This document shows, piece by piece, positions 6,390 to 13,638 of a stretch of 13,852 nt of DNA. The notes below the pieces were generated by a model, which was not told where the DNA came from, did not search any database, and was given only the letters and a program-made list of their open reading frames with translations. Origin of the DNA: Clostridiales bacterium (GTDB lineage Bacteria; Bacillota; Clostridia; Oscillospirales; Acutalibacteraceae); the NCBI GenBank assembly GCA_012511005.1, contig JAAZGX010000010.1, forward strand, positions 1-13,852, written 5' to 3'. The stretch's first letter is position 1. The number at the start of each line of letters is the position of its first letter. Made by a program: the position numbers and the translations under genes.

Positions 6390-7342
6390 TATACAGCTTC
6401 ATTTAAGGCGTCGCCTATTACTTTAAGTAAGGCGGCTTTCGTTTCAGATAAAGAGCTTACAAGCTCGCAGCCTGCAGCATTTTTATGACCGCCGCCGCCC
6501 AGTTTAGAGCATATAGCGGAGGCGTTTAACGGATTGTTAGTCCTAACGGAAATATTAAAAGTACCGTCTTTCTGCTCTTTTATAACGACGCCGACTAATA
6601 CACCTTCAATTTGCCGCGAGGCAGCCGTAATTGGGTGGCATTCACTTTCAAGGGCGCCGCTTTTATCAAACATCTTTCTTGTAATTGTATATATTGCGCA
6701 CCTTTCATCAAAATGCAGCTCAAGCGTTTCATTGACAAGTTTTTCAAGCTTAACGAAGCTTTTCGTCTTTGTTTCAAACATCGCTTTATTGATAGCTTGT
6801 GCGTCAATACCCTTGTCCATCATATCAGCGGCAATCCTAAGCGTATCAGAAGTAGTATTAGGATAGCGAAAACAGCCCGTATCAGTTGATACGCCTACAT
6901 AAATACAGCTGGCTATATATTCATCAATTGTGACGCCTAACTCATTAATAACTTCATAAACCATTTCACTTGCCGCTGCCCTATCCTCAAGATATGTGCT
7001 GTCAGCATAGAAAGTGTTTGATGTGTGGTGGTCAAGGCATAAGTCAATCTTGCCTTCATAGTCGCGCCAATTATCGCCCAAAAGCTTTATATCGGCAACA
7101 TCTACCGCGACTGTGAGCTGTGGCTCAAATTCTTGAAATCTAACGGCTTTTGTAATAAAACGAAGATTTTTGGGCGGCTCGTCAAAACAATCAACTCTAA
7201 TCGTTTTATTCAGTTTTTCAAGTGCCGCAAAAAGAGCATATGCAGAGCCTACGGCATCACCGTCAGGCTGTTCGTGCATTAGTATTTGAATGAAATCACT
7301 TTGCATTAGCCTTTTTGCAAACTGCTTTTTGTCAATCCTCAT
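6389..7342 (-). CDS. nrnA: DHH-family oligoribonuclease / pAp phosphatase (NrnA-like)
   Basis: A 317-residue DHH-DHHA1 phosphoesterase. NrnA degrades very short RNAs (nanoRNAs) and dephosphorylates 3'-phosphoadenosine 5'-phosphate. Visible motifs: HEQPDGDAVGS (23-33, DHH motif I with two metal-binding Asp residues), AVDVAD (79-84), LDHHTSN (103-109, motif III), GVSTDTGCFRYPNT (motif IV) and the DHHA1 substrate loop GGGGHKNAAG (282-291). The start at 7342 is preferred over upstream in-frame starts (ATG 7357, TTG 7366), because GAGG precedes the 7342 ATG by 9 nt while the others lack a ribosome site; this also gives an 11-bp overlap with rbfA rather than 35. The position between rbfA and truB is the usual one in Bacillota. 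Confidence 0.92.
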   Translation of the reverse strand: MRIDKKQFAKRLMQSDFIQILMHEQPDGDAVGSAYALFAALEKLNKTIRVDCFDEPPKNLRFITKAVRFQEFEPQLTVAVDVADIKLLGDNWRDYEGKIDLCLDHHTSNTFYADSTYLEDRAAASEMVYEVINELGVTIDEYIASCIYVGVSTDTGCFRYPNTTSDTLRIAADMMDKGIDAQAINKAMFETKTKSFVKLEKLVNETLELHFDERCAIYTITRKMFDKSGALESECHPITAASRQIEGVLVGVVIKEQKDGTFNISVRTNNPLNASAICSKLGGGGHKNAAGCELVSSLSETKAALLKVIGDALNEAV

Positions 7343-7700
7343 CTTCTTTTTCCTCATTAACCGCAAGCTTATTCATACGCTCAACGATTTTCATACCTTG
7401 CTCTATTGAATTATCCGCTATAAATTTAAGCTCCGGAACTTTTCTCATACGAACCTTTGCGCTAATTTCCTTGCGGATAAATCCTGCCCCATTAGTTAAA
7501 GCCGCAACAGCCTCTTTTGCCGTATCGAAGCCCTCAAGCGCGCTTATATAGACTTTTGCAAACGACAAGTCAGAGGTAAGCTCTATTCTTGATACTGAAA
7601 TAAACTTTTGTGCTATTCTTGGGTCTTTAAGACCGCGTATTATTGATGTTATTTCGCGCCTGATGTCCTCAGCAGTGCGCTCTGATTTATAAGTGCCCAT
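7332..7700 (-). CDS. rbfA: 30S ribosome-binding factor A
   Basis: A 122-residue single KH-like-domain protein. RbfA binds the 30S subunit near helix 1 of 16S rRNA and helps late maturation and cold growth. The family blocks are YKSERTAEDIRREITSII (N-terminal helix), LKDPRIAQKFISVSRIELTSDLSFAKVYIS (the KDPR and D-L-x-x-A-K-V-Y-x-S motifs) and FIRKEISAKVRMRKVPELKFIADNSIEQGMKI (the R-x-x-P-x-L-x-F-x-x-D-x-S-x-x-x-G motif). The C-terminus is a short acidic tail. It starts 6 nt after infB and overlaps nrnA by 11 bp at its end. Complete, standard length. Confidence 0.95.
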   Translation of the reverse strand: MGTYKSERTAEDIRREITSIIRGLKDPRIAQKFISVSRIELTSDLSFAKVYISALEGFDTAKEAVAALTNGAGFIRKEISAKVRMRKVPELKFIADNSIEQGMKIVERMNKLAVNEEKEDED

Positions 7701-7706
7701 AATTAT

Positions 7707-10112
7707 TTAATCTTCGCGGTATTCCTCCGTTATAAACGCCTCGAAGATGTCACCCTCCTTAATATCGTTATAGTGTTTAAGTCCAATTCCACATTCATAG
7801 CCTGCATGAACTTCTTTAACATCGTCCTTAAAGCGCCTAAGCGAATCAATTTCATCTTCCGTAATAACTATGCCGTCACGAATAAGCCTGATTTTTGCGT
7901 TCCGTGTGACTTTACCGTCAAGGATATAAGAGCCTGATATTACGCCGGCAGATGACAGCTTAAATACATTTCGAACTTCAATTCTTCCAATATTAACATC
8001 GCGGTATTTTGGAGAGAGCATACCTTTAATAGCAGCCTCGATTTCCTCTATACAGTCATAAATAACTCTATACATACGAAGCTCTACGCTGTCTCTTTCG
8101 GCATTTGCCGTAGCTATTGGGTCGGGGCGGACATTAAAGCCCACAACGATAGCGTTAGAAGCATTTGCAAGCATAACATCTGATTCATTAATAGCGCCAA
8201 CGCCGACATGTATAACATTAACGCGAACTTCTTCATTCGTAAGTTTTTCAAGATTTTGTTTTACAGCTTCCGCCGAGCCTTGAACATCGGCTTTTACTAT
8301 AATATTAAGGTCTTTAAGCTCACCGCTTGAGATAGAGGAGAACAGGTTATCAAGCGTAACCTTTTGGTATGCGCTGAACTGTTCTTCCTTTTGCTGCTCT
8401 TTACGCTGCTCTACTAATGCGCGCGCAAGTTTTTCATCAGTAACAGCATCAAACGCGTCGCCGGCGTGCGGCACTTCCGCAAGTCCCGTAATTTCAACAG
8501 GCACTGACGGCCCCGCTTTGTCCACCTTTTGCCCTAAGTCATTAGTCATAACGCGAACGCGCCCTACGGCTGTTCCCGCCACAATAATATCACCGCTGTT
8601 AAGTGTGCCGTTTTGAACTAATAAAGTGGCAACAGCGCCTCTGCCCTTATCAAGTCTTGCCTCTATAACTATTCCCCTCGCCGCTCTGTTCGGGTTGGCT
8701 TTAAGCTCGCCTATTTCCGCTACAAGAAGCACGGATTCAAGCAACTTATCAATTCCGTCTCTCGTCTTTGCCGAAACGGGCACACAGATAGTATCTCCGC
8801 CCCATTCCTCTGTAACGAGTCCGTATTCTGTAAGCTGCTGCATGATTTTATCGGGATTTGCACTCGGTTTATCCATTTTATTAATTGCCACAACTATGGA
8901 AATCTCAGCGGCTTTAGCATGATTTATTGCCTCTACCGTTTGCGGCATAATGCCATCGTCTGCGGCAACCACAAGAATTGCTATATCGGTAGCCATGGCA
9001 CCTCTGGCACGCATAGATGTAAACGCGGCGTGACCGGGAGTATCAAGAAATGTTATATCCTGCCCATCAATGCCCACTTTATAAGCGCCTATATGCTGAG
9101 TTATACCTCCCGCTTCTGTATCGGTTACGGATGTGTGCCTTATAGCATCAAGGAGAGAAGTCTTTCCATGGTCAACATGTCCCATAACAACAACTACGGG
9201 ACTTCTTAATTGCAAGTTATCTTCCTCGTCTACACTATCGTCAATAATTTGCTCCTCTATTGTAACAACAACCTCTTTTTTAACCTTAGCCCCAAGCTCT
9301 GTGGCAACGATTTCAGCGGTTTCAAAGTCAATAACCTCATTGACATTTGCCATAACTCCAAGCGCGAACAGCTTCTTTATTACCTCTGCCGCCGTCATTT
9401 TCAAAAGCATGGCAAGGGCGCCTACAGTTATTTCCTCCGGTACCGTTATAACGAGCGTCTTTTTAGCTCTCTCCTCGGCAATTCTCTTTAGCCTTTCCGC
9501 CTCGCTCTCTCTGCGGCGCGAGCGCATACCTTGGCGGCGGTACTGTTGACTTTTTTGCTTCAACTTCTGCTTTGTTGCAACATTATCATTTGCCGGACGG
9601 TTAGCAGATGCAATATTTTCATACCGCTCATTATATTTATCAAGCTCAACATTAGATGCCCTTGTATTAATAACGAGCTTTTCGCCTTTTGTGCGTGACT
9701 GAACAGCGGCATTCGGGTCTGCCGCTTTCTTTTGTTTTTCCTGACCCTTTTTAAACGGGGCAGATTTTGTGGGTTTTGTGTCTTTTGTATCGGTCGGTTT
9801 GGATTTCTTGTCTTCTGCGGGAGTATCTTTAGGTTTTTTACCTGCCGCTTTTTTTGTCTCCTTTTCATCTGTGGAAGATTGTTTTTCCATAGCGCGCTGT
9901 GCATCTGTTTTTTGCATGGCAAAATACTCGTCAAAGCTCTCAACAGAAAAACGCTGCGTCAGTGTTTCAAATATAATATCAAGCTCAGTATCTTCAAGCG
10001 CAGTCTGAGCCTTCTTTGAAACATCAAGGTATTTTTTTAAGATACCCGAAATATCCCTACTCGTTAAATCGAAATCCTTCGCAACCTCATGTACTCTGTA
10101 TTTTATCATCAT
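7707..10112 (-). CDS. infB: Translation initiation factor IF-2
   Basis: An 801-residue IF-2, the GTPase that places initiator fMet-tRNA on the 30S subunit and promotes 50S joining. Order of parts: a small N-terminal IF2_N helical domain (about 3-52), a Lys/Thr/Asp-rich low-complexity linker (about 68-215), a second IF2_N-like domain (about 218-282), then the G domain with P-loop GHVDHGKT (311-318), DTPGH (357-361), NKMDKP (411-416) and SAK (447-449), followed by domains II-IV ending with the initiator-tRNA-binding C-terminal barrel ([18 protein letters not shown] region). The first of two tandem ATGs (10112) is chosen; GGAGG lies 10 nt upstream. The start overlaps the end of ylxQ by 26 bp. 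Nothing is missing or odd apart from the expected variable linker. Confidence 0.97.
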   Translation of the reverse strand: MMIKYRVHEVAKDFDLTSRDISGILKKYLDVSKKAQTALEDTELDIIFETLTQRFSVESFDEYFAMQKTDAQRAMEKQSSTDEKETKKAAGKKPKDTPAEDKKSKPTDTKDTKPTKSAPFKKGQEKQKKAADPNAAVQSRTKGEKLVINTRASNVELDKYNERYENIASANRPANDNVATKQKLKQKSQQYRRQGMRSRRRESEAERLKRIAEERAKKTLVITVPEEITVGALAMLLKMTAAEVIKKLFALGVMANVNEVIDFETAEIVATELGAKVKKEVVVTIEEQIIDDSVDEEDNLQLRSPVVVVMGHVDHGKTSLLDAIRHTSVTDTEAGGITQHIGAYKVGIDGQDITFLDTPGHAAFTSMRARGAMATDIAILVVAADDGIMPQTVEAINHAKAAEISIVVAINKMDKPSANPDKIMQQLTEYGLVTEEWGGDTICVPVSAKTRDGIDKLLESVLLVAEIGELKANPNRAARGIVIEARLDKGRGAVATLLVQNGTLNSGDIIVAGTAVGRVRVMTNDLGQKVDKAGPSVPVEITGLAEVPHAGDAFDAVTDEKLARALVEQRKEQQKEEQFSAYQKVTLDNLFSSISSGELKDLNIIVKADVQGSAEAVKQNLEKLTNEEVRVNVIHVGVGAINESDVMLANASNAIVVGFNVRPDPIATANAERDSVELRMYRVIYDCIEEIEAAIKGMLSPKYRDVNIGRIEVRNVFKLSSAGVISGSYILDGKVTRNAKIRLIRDGIVITEDEIDSLRRFKDDVKEVHAGYECGIGLKHYNDIKEGDIFEAFITEEYRED

Positions 10113-10440
10113 TAATGCTATTCCTCCCCGACAGTTCCGTCAGTCTTGACGCAAAATTTTTATCTGTTACGGCTAACACGGCGGATATTTTTCCGACCGC
10201 AAGCCCAATTTCTTTCATAGTAAAAGCCGTAAAAAGAACGCAAATATCTTTTCCGCTTTTTTCTATTGTGATTGTTGTTTCTCTTTGAAGTCTTTTTGAG
10301 CTGTCGCTTGAAAGCAGTACAAGATAAGCCTTTTTGCGAGCGATACTATCCATAACAGCATCGTGTCCTAAACATAGCTTTCCCGCTTTGCGGCACAAGC
10401 CGAGCATATTCAAAAATTTTCTGTCATTGTCCATAATCAC
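10087..10440 (-). CDS. ylxQ: L7Ae/L30e-family RNA-binding protein YlxQ
   Basis: A 117-residue protein of the ribosomal L7Ae/L30e family, members of which bind kink-turn RNA. The core blocks are [21 protein letters not shown] (N-terminal helix and the A-G-K-L motif), [13 protein letters not shown] and the tail [24 protein letters not shown], which matches the G-x-x-x-G-K-x-x-x-A-V-x-A-V-x-D-x-x-F-A signature. In Bacillota this gene sits between rnpM and infB, as here; its cellular role remains poorly defined. The start is uncertain: a GTG at 10440 overlaps the rnpM stop by 4 nt (GTGA), and an ATG at 10434 follows 2 codons later. Neither has a close ribosome site, so coupling to rnpM is likely. 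Confidence 0.88.
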   Translation of the reverse strand: MIMDNDRKFLNMLGLCRKAGKLCLGHDAVMDSIARKKAYLVLLSSDSSKRLQRETTITIEKSGKDICVLFTAFTMKEIGLAVGKISAVLAVTDKNFASRLTELSGRNSINDDKIQST

Positions 10441-10709
10441 AATTCTAAATTGTTAAGCTCCTTCTTAATCTCGTTGTAAATCTCATCAGATATCGCACAG
10501 GAAAAGGCCCTTTCAAGCCGCTTTGCCTTATGTGCAAGTTGCAAACAATCGTGGTTTTTGCAGACATAGGCGCCTCTGCCAGAGGCTTTTCCCGTAAGGT
10601 CTAAACTTACGACGCCTTCCGATGACCTTACTATTCGTATCAATTCCTTTTTCGGCTTCATTTCGCCGCAGCCTGTACATTTTCTAAGTGGTAGTTTACG
10701 CGCTGACAA
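10437..10709 (-). CDS. rnpM: YlxR-family RNA-binding protein (RNase P modulator RnpM)
   Basis: A 90-residue protein with the YlxR signature: RKCTGCGEMKPKKELIRIVR near the N-terminus and GRGAYVCKNHDC (45-55). The four cysteines at 11, 14, 50 and 55 match the pattern of family members that carry a structural C-x-x-C pair and a second cysteine cluster. YlxR in Bacillus is now named RnpM because it binds the RNase P RNA and modulates its activity. The start is a TTG at 10709 with GGAGG about 7 nt upstream; no ATG fits the family start. It lies 32 nt after nusA and is followed by ylxQ with a 4-nt overlap, the standard order. Confidence 0.93.
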   Translation of the reverse strand: MSARKLPLRKCTGCGEMKPKKELIRIVRSSEGVVSLDLTGKASGRGAYVCKNHDCLQLAHKAKRLERAFSCAISDEIYNEIKKELNNLEL

Positions 10710-10741
10710 GCAAATCCCTCCTGATGTTAATGAATAAAAGC

Positions 10742-11803
10742 TTATTCGTTTTGTGGAGTATAAAAGCCGCTTTCAGGCTTTATATCAATTTTCCATCCCG
10801 TAAGCCTTGCCGCAAGCCGCACATTCTGCCCCTTGTTGCCTATTGCAAGGGAAAGCTGTGTGTCCGGCACTGTAACATGGCAGGTATTAGGTTGCTGTTC
10901 GTCTATGTCTACAGAAATAACATCTGCCGGAGCTAAAGCCGCTGCTATAAATACTTTAGGGTCCTCATCATAAACGATAACATCAATCTTTTCTCCCCCA
11001 AGAGCATCAACAATATTGCCTACCCTTGCGCCGCGCGGACCTATGCACGCACCGACGGGGTCAACATTTTCATCTTTGCTGTATACGGCAATTTTCGTGC
11101 GGGAACCTGCCTCTCTTGAAACGGATTTTATTTCAACAGAGCCGTCATATATCTCAGGCACCTCGGTTTCAAACAGTCTTTTTACGAGACCGGGATGTGT
11201 TCTTGAAATCATAGCCTTAGGACCTCTGTCATTTGTTTTAACATCGACAATATAAACCTTAATAAGGTCGCCCTCTCTATACATTTCACCGGGGACTTGT
11301 TCGCCTTTTGGCAAAGTCGCCTCTGCTTTTCCGATTTCAAGCGTTACATTTCCCGTTCTCGGGTCAACACGCTGCACCCTGCCTGATACAAGCTCTTGCT
11401 TTCGGCTTTGAAATTCGCGAGATATAAGGTCCTTTTCTGCATCGCGTATACCTTGACGGATGACATTTTTTGCAGTTTGCGCTGCTATCCTGCCAAACTC
11501 CATCGTTTCAAGCGGAATTTCAACAACATCACCTATTACGGGAACTTTTGAATATCTTTTTGCATCATCAAGTGTAATTTCAGTATCTTTATCTGAAACT
11601 TCCTCAACAACAGTCTTTCTCACAAAGACTCTTAGCTCTGACTTTTCTCTGTCAGCTACGCAAAAAACGACATCTTTGCTTCCATAATCTTTTTTAACGG
11701 AGGTTACAATAGCCGCAGTGATTTTTTCAAGCAGATACTCTGCGGGAATACCCTTTTCTTTTTCCATCATCTCAACGGCATTAAAGAACTCCTTGTTTTT
11801 CAT
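10742..11803 (-). CDS. nusA: Transcription termination/antitermination factor NusA
   Basis: A 353-residue NusA of the short Bacillota type without the C-terminal acidic repeats. NusA binds RNA polymerase and modulates pausing, termination and antitermination. Domains: the N-terminal RNAP-binding domain (about 1-125, with MEKEKGIPAEYLLEKI near the start and the EFGRIAAQTAKNVIRQGIRDAE helix at 102-123), S1 domain (about 133-200), KH1 (about 203-280, with CIGPRGARVGNIVDAL at 253-268) and KH2 (about 281-345, with LAIGNKGQNVRLAARLTGW at 319-337). The GPRG and GNKG loops are the RNA-binding GXXG motifs. The ATG at 11803 has only a weak GGAAG close by and is 39 nt after rimP; a TATAAT box in that gap has no good -35 partner. 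Confidence 0.96.
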   Translation of the reverse strand: MKNKEFFNAVEMMEKEKGIPAEYLLEKITAAIVTSVKKDYGSKDVVFCVADREKSELRVFVRKTVVEEVSDKDTEITLDDAKRYSKVPVIGDVVEIPLETMEFGRIAAQTAKNVIRQGIRDAEKDLISREFQSRKQELVSGRVQRVDPRTGNVTLEIGKAEATLPKGEQVPGEMYREGDLIKVYIVDVKTNDRGPKAMISRTHPGLVKRLFETEVPEIYDGSVEIKSVSREAGSRTKIAVYSKDENVDPVGACIGPRGARVGNIVDALGGEKIDVIVYDEDPKVFIAAALAPADVISVDIDEQQPNTCHVTVPDTQLSLAIGNKGQNVRLAARLTGWKIDIKPESGFYTPQNE

Positions 11804-11842
11804 CTTCCAAATACCAACCCTTCTTAGTATTATACCTTAAAA

Positions 11843-12307
11843 TTAAATGTTAAAATCATCAAGCTTTACAAACGCTATTTCCTTTTTCTGTGCAGTCATT
11901 TCCGTTTCATCATCAAGAATAACGGAAACATCGCCGTTACAATAAGAGGAAAGCTCGCCGTGAAAGTTTCTGACGCCGTTAAAGGGACGAATAAGTCTTA
12001 AAATAACGGGGGAACCTAAAAACGCGTCAAAATGAAATTCGCGCGTAAGCTCCCTTTCTATTCCGGGTGACGATACTTGCATATTGTAACTTTGCTCAAT
12101 AAAATTTCCTTCATCAAGAGGAGCGTCAAGGGCGCGGCTCATATTTACACAATCATCTATTGTAACGCCGCCTTCTTTGTCAATAAAAATACGCAAATAA
12201 TAATTTGCACCTTCCTTGACAAACCTAACATCCCATAATATAAGCCCAAGCTCTTTTGCTAAAGGCTCTGCTATTTCCCACACGCGGGAAACGGTGTTTT
12301 TGCCCAA
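11843..12307 (-). CDS. rimP: Ribosome maturation factor RimP
   Basis: A protein of about 154 residues of the RimP (YlxS) family, needed for assembly of the 30S subunit. Diagnostic segments: GLILWDVRFVKEGANYYLRIFID (the G-x-x-L-x-D-V-x-x-x-x-E-x-x-x-x-x-L-R-V-x-I-D motif), GGVTIDDCVNMSRALDAPLD and NMQVSSPGIERELT (the V-S-S-P-G-x-x-R-x-L motif). The N-terminal and Sm-like C-terminal domains are both complete. The start is taken as the TTG at 12307, because GGGAG lies 8 nt upstream; the GTG at 12316 that would add three residues overlaps that same ribosome site and has none of its own. First gene of the operon, with a leader of about 65 nt. Confidence 0.92.
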   Translation of the reverse strand: MGKNTVSRVWEIAEPLAKELGLILWDVRFVKEGANYYLRIFIDKEGGVTIDDCVNMSRALDAPLDEGNFIEQSYNMQVSSPGIERELTREFHFDAFLGSPVILRLIRPFNGVRNFHGELSSYCNGDVSVILDDETEMTAQKKEIAFVKLDDFNI

Positions 12308-12330
12308 AATACTCACTCCCGATAAACATT

Positions 12331-12354
12331 AGAGAGCGGGTTGCCCCACTCTCT
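12331..12354 (-). promoter_or_regulatory. Strong GNRA-capped hairpin in the rimP operon leader
   Basis: In minus-strand RNA, AGAGAGTGGG and CCCGCTCTCT pair as a 10-bp stem (one G-U wobble) closed by a GCAA tetraloop, a stable GNRA loop. It occupies the middle of the rimP leader, ending about 11 nt before the GGGAG ribosome site. There is no T run after it, so it is not an intrinsic terminator as it stands. It could stabilise the mRNA 5' end, serve as a binding site for an autoregulatory protein encoded by the operon, or help NusA-sensitive pausing. No named regulatory RNA family was recognised. Confidence 0.7.
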
Positions 12355-12377
12355 ACGGTTTTCTTGCTTGCCGACAT

Positions 12378-12406
12378 AGTATAGCACAAAGAATTTATAA
12401 TTGCAA
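12378..12406 (-). promoter_or_regulatory. Sigma-A promoter of the rimP-nusA-infB operon
   Basis: On the minus strand, -35 TTGCAA (12401-12406) and -10 TATACT (12378-12383) are separated by 17 bp, and the -10 is preceded by a TG dinucleotide (extended -10). The predicted start is near 12371, giving a leader of roughly 65 nt that contains the GNRA-capped hairpin. This is the only strong promoter seen for the ten-gene unit. Confidence 0.8.
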
Positions 12407-12467
12407 CAGTTTTTATATTTTTATTTAGAAAACACATTAAAAAGCTCAGATAAAGCGTAAAAAACAC

Positions 12468-12496
12468 TTGACAAATGCGCGTTTTATATATATAAT
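12468..12496 (+). promoter_or_regulatory. Consensus sigma-A promoter of rpsF-ssb-rpsR
   Basis: A perfect TTGACA (12468-12473) and perfect TATAAT (12491-12496) with a 17-bp spacer. The sequence upstream, shared with the divergent rimP promoter (12407-12467), is A/T rich and could act as an UP element. The predicted start is near 12503, at the first leader hairpin. This is the strongest promoter in the window, as expected for a ribosomal protein operon. Confidence 0.9.
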
Positions 12497-12503
12497 CGGT
12501 GCG

Positions 12504-12568
12504 TTGCCATAGAGGCAAAAAAATTCCTTGCTCCGAAGGATTTTTCGGGGCCTTTGACCAAAAGGAGG
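12504..12568 (+). promoter_or_regulatory. Structured rpsF leader, possible S6:S18 autoregulatory element
   Basis: Three possible helices fill the leader. (a) TTGCC 12504-12508 with GGCAA 12514-12518. (b) GCTCCGAA 12530-12537 with TTCGGGGC 12544-12551, 8 bp, loop 6 nt. (c) CCTTT 12551-12555 with AAAGG 12561-12565, which covers part of the AAAGGAGG ribosome site of rpsF. An alternative helix TCCTT 12525-12529 with AAGGA 12536-12540, followed by TTTTT, excludes (b) and looks terminator-like. Leaders of rpsF operons in many bacteria bind the S6:S18 complex through a conserved CCG; a CCG is present at 12533-12535, but in my fold it is paired, so the match to that known motif is unproven. Confidence 0.5.
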
Positions 12569-12576
12569 TGCAAACG

Positions 12577-12864
12577 ATGTCCAAAAATGTCGCTTATGAA
12601 ACGATAGTTATATTTTCACTGACGGACGGTGAAGAAGCAGCAAAAGAACTTGTTGAAAAGTTTAAGGCGTTAATAGAGGCGAATGGTACTGTTGACAGCG
12701 TTGATGAATGGGGCAAGCGCAGGCTTGAATACCTTATCAACGATGAAGAATACGGTTATTATGTCCTTTATAACTACGAGTGCAACGCTGAATTCCCTTC
12801 AGAATTAGACCGTGTTTTCAATATTACGGACGGTGTTCTTCGTTCACTTATTGTAAAGAAATAA
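12577..12864 (+). CDS. rpsF: 30S ribosomal protein S6
   Basis: A 95-residue bS6. The N-terminal YETIVIFSLTDGEEAAKELVEKF matches the S6 'Y-E-x-x-x-I' strand-helix opening, and VDEWGKRRLEYLINDEEYGYYVLYNYECNAEFPSELDRVFNITDGVLRSLIVK holds the W-G-K-R-x-L-x-Y and the E-L-x-R-x-x-x-x-x-x-x-V-L-R signatures. S6 pairs with S18 on the platform of the 30S subunit; its partner is encoded two genes downstream. The ATG at 12577 has AAAGGAGG 8 nt upstream, so the in-frame upstream codons from 12499 are leader, not protein. It begins the rpsF-ssb-rpsR operon and may be autoregulated through the leader structures. Confidence 0.96.
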   Translation: MSKNVAYETIVIFSLTDGEEAAKELVEKFKALIEANGTVDSVDEWGKRRLEYLINDEEYGYYVLYNYECNAEFPSELDRVFNITDGVLRSLIVKK

Positions 12865-12876
12865 GGAGAGAATACA

Positions 12877-13314
12877 ATGATTAACCAAGCAGTTATTATG
12901 GGACGGCTTGTGGCCGACCCTGAATTGCGTCAAACGCAAACAGGCTTATCCGTTACTTCATTCACCGTTGCAGTAGACCGCTCCTTTGTTAAGCAAGGAG
13001 AAGAACGCCAAGCAGACTTTATTGATGTTGTGGCGTGGAGAGGCACGGCGGAGTTTGTAACCCGTTATTTTCAAAAAGGTTCTATGATAGCGCTTCGCGG
13101 CGCTATACAGACAAGCTCATACGAGGATAAAAACGGAATTAGAAGAAAGAAATTTGAGATAATTGCTGAGGATATCAGCTTTTGCGGCTCAAAAAGTGAA
13201 AGCGGCGGCACGGGAGGGCAGCGTTTTGAAAATACGCAAGCTGCACCATCGTTTTCAAACGGTAATGTGGGCGATTATAATATTGATGAAGAAAGCGACG
13301 AGCTTCCTTTCTAA
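12877..13314 (+). CDS. ssb: Single-stranded DNA-binding protein
   Basis: A 145-residue SSB, the tetrameric protein that coats single-stranded DNA during replication, repair and recombination. The OB fold spans about residues 1-108: NQAVIMGRLVADPELRQTQTGLSVTSFTVAVDR at the N-terminus, then FIDVVAWRGTAEFVTRYFQKGSMIALRGAIQTSSYEDKNGIRRKKFEI. A Gly/Ser/Asn-rich flexible tail (about 109-135) ends in the acidic DEESDELPF tip that recruits partner proteins. The ATG at 12877 follows rpsF by 12 nt with an AAGGAGAG ribosome site. The placement between rpsF and rpsR is the usual one in Bacillota. Confidence 0.96.
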   Translation: MINQAVIMGRLVADPELRQTQTGLSVTSFTVAVDRSFVKQGEERQADFIDVVAWRGTAEFVTRYFQKGSMIALRGAIQTSSYEDKNGIRRKKFEIIAEDISFCGSKSESGGTGGQRFENTQAAPSFSNGNVGDYNIDEESDELPF

Positions 13315-13341
13315 TCGCCACAAATTAATGGAGGATTATAA

Positions 13342-13596
13342 ATGGCATACGATAAATCTGAAAAAGGCGAATACCGCCAAAACAGAAGAAGCCGCAAAAA
13401 GGTTTGCTCTTTTTGCGTTGAAAAGACAGAATTTATTGACTATAAAGATGCGCAAAAGCTTCGCCGTTTTACATCTGACAGGGCAAAGATATTGCCCCGC
13501 AGAGTAACGGGTACATGTGCTTATCATCAAAGGGAGCTTACAACGGCAATAAAGCGCGCAAGACATATAGCAATTTTGCCTTATTCTGCTGATTAA
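13342..13596 (+). CDS. rpsR: 30S ribosomal protein S18
   Basis: An 84-residue bS18. The core motif is [51 protein letters not shown], which contains the highly conserved D-Y-K-D, L-R-R-F and P-R-R-x-T-G motifs. A CSFC pair (Cys22, Cys25) together with Cys59 and His62 forms the zinc-ligand pattern of the 'C+' type of S18, rather than the zinc-free type that can replace it under zinc limitation. The ATG at 13342 is preceded by a GGAGG 8 nt upstream. It closes the operon before a strong intrinsic terminator. Confidence 0.96.
   Translation: MAYDKSEKGEYRQNRRSRKKVCSFCVEKTEFIDYKDAQKLRRFTSDRAKILPRRVTGTCAYHQRELTTAIKRARHIAILPYSAD
13418..13446 (+). promoter_or_regulatory. Possible intragenic promoter inside rpsR, reading toward hflX
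   Basis: TTGAAA (13418-13423) and TATAAA (13441-13446) are separated by 17 bp, each matching consensus in five of six positions. It lies within rpsR codons, so chance matches are a concern. If used, the transcript would still meet the terminator at 13603-13628 before hflX. No other promoter for hflX was seen. Confidence 0.3.
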
Positions 13597-13602
13597 TTTT
13601 CG

Positions 13603-13628
13603 CAGCCGGTAAATCCGGCTGTTTTTTT
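13603..13628 (+). terminator. Intrinsic terminator of the rpsF-ssb-rpsR operon
   Basis: CAGCCGG (13603-13609) and CCGGCTG (13615-13621) form a perfect 7-bp GC-rich stem with a 5-nt loop, followed by seven Ts (13622-13628). It starts 6 nt after the rpsR stop. The hflX ribosome site begins almost immediately after the T run, so this hairpin could also control readthrough into hflX. Confidence 0.9.
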
Positions 13629-13638
13629 AAGGAGTTTT

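Noticed and set aside
9560..10019. Long open frames on both strands over the N-terminal linker of infB.
   Set aside because: They are shadows of the low-complexity Lys-rich linker; their products are repetitive and resemble no family.
10732..10747. Inverted repeat GAATAA/TTATTC across the nusA stop codon.
   Set aside because: Only A/T pairs dominate the 6-bp stem, there is no T run, and the next gene follows in 32 nt with its own ribosome site; not a convincing terminator.
11829..11834. A TATAAT box on the minus strand in the rimP-nusA gap, suggesting an internal nusA promoter.
   Set aside because: The nearest -35-like TTGATG is 22 bp upstream, too far for sigma-A, and the surroundings are simply A/T rich.
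12499..12576. In-frame extension of rpsF upstream to 12499, adding 26 residues.
   Set aside because: It would start at or before the predicted transcription start and read through leader hairpins; AAAGGAGG points to the ATG at 12577, which matches the family start.
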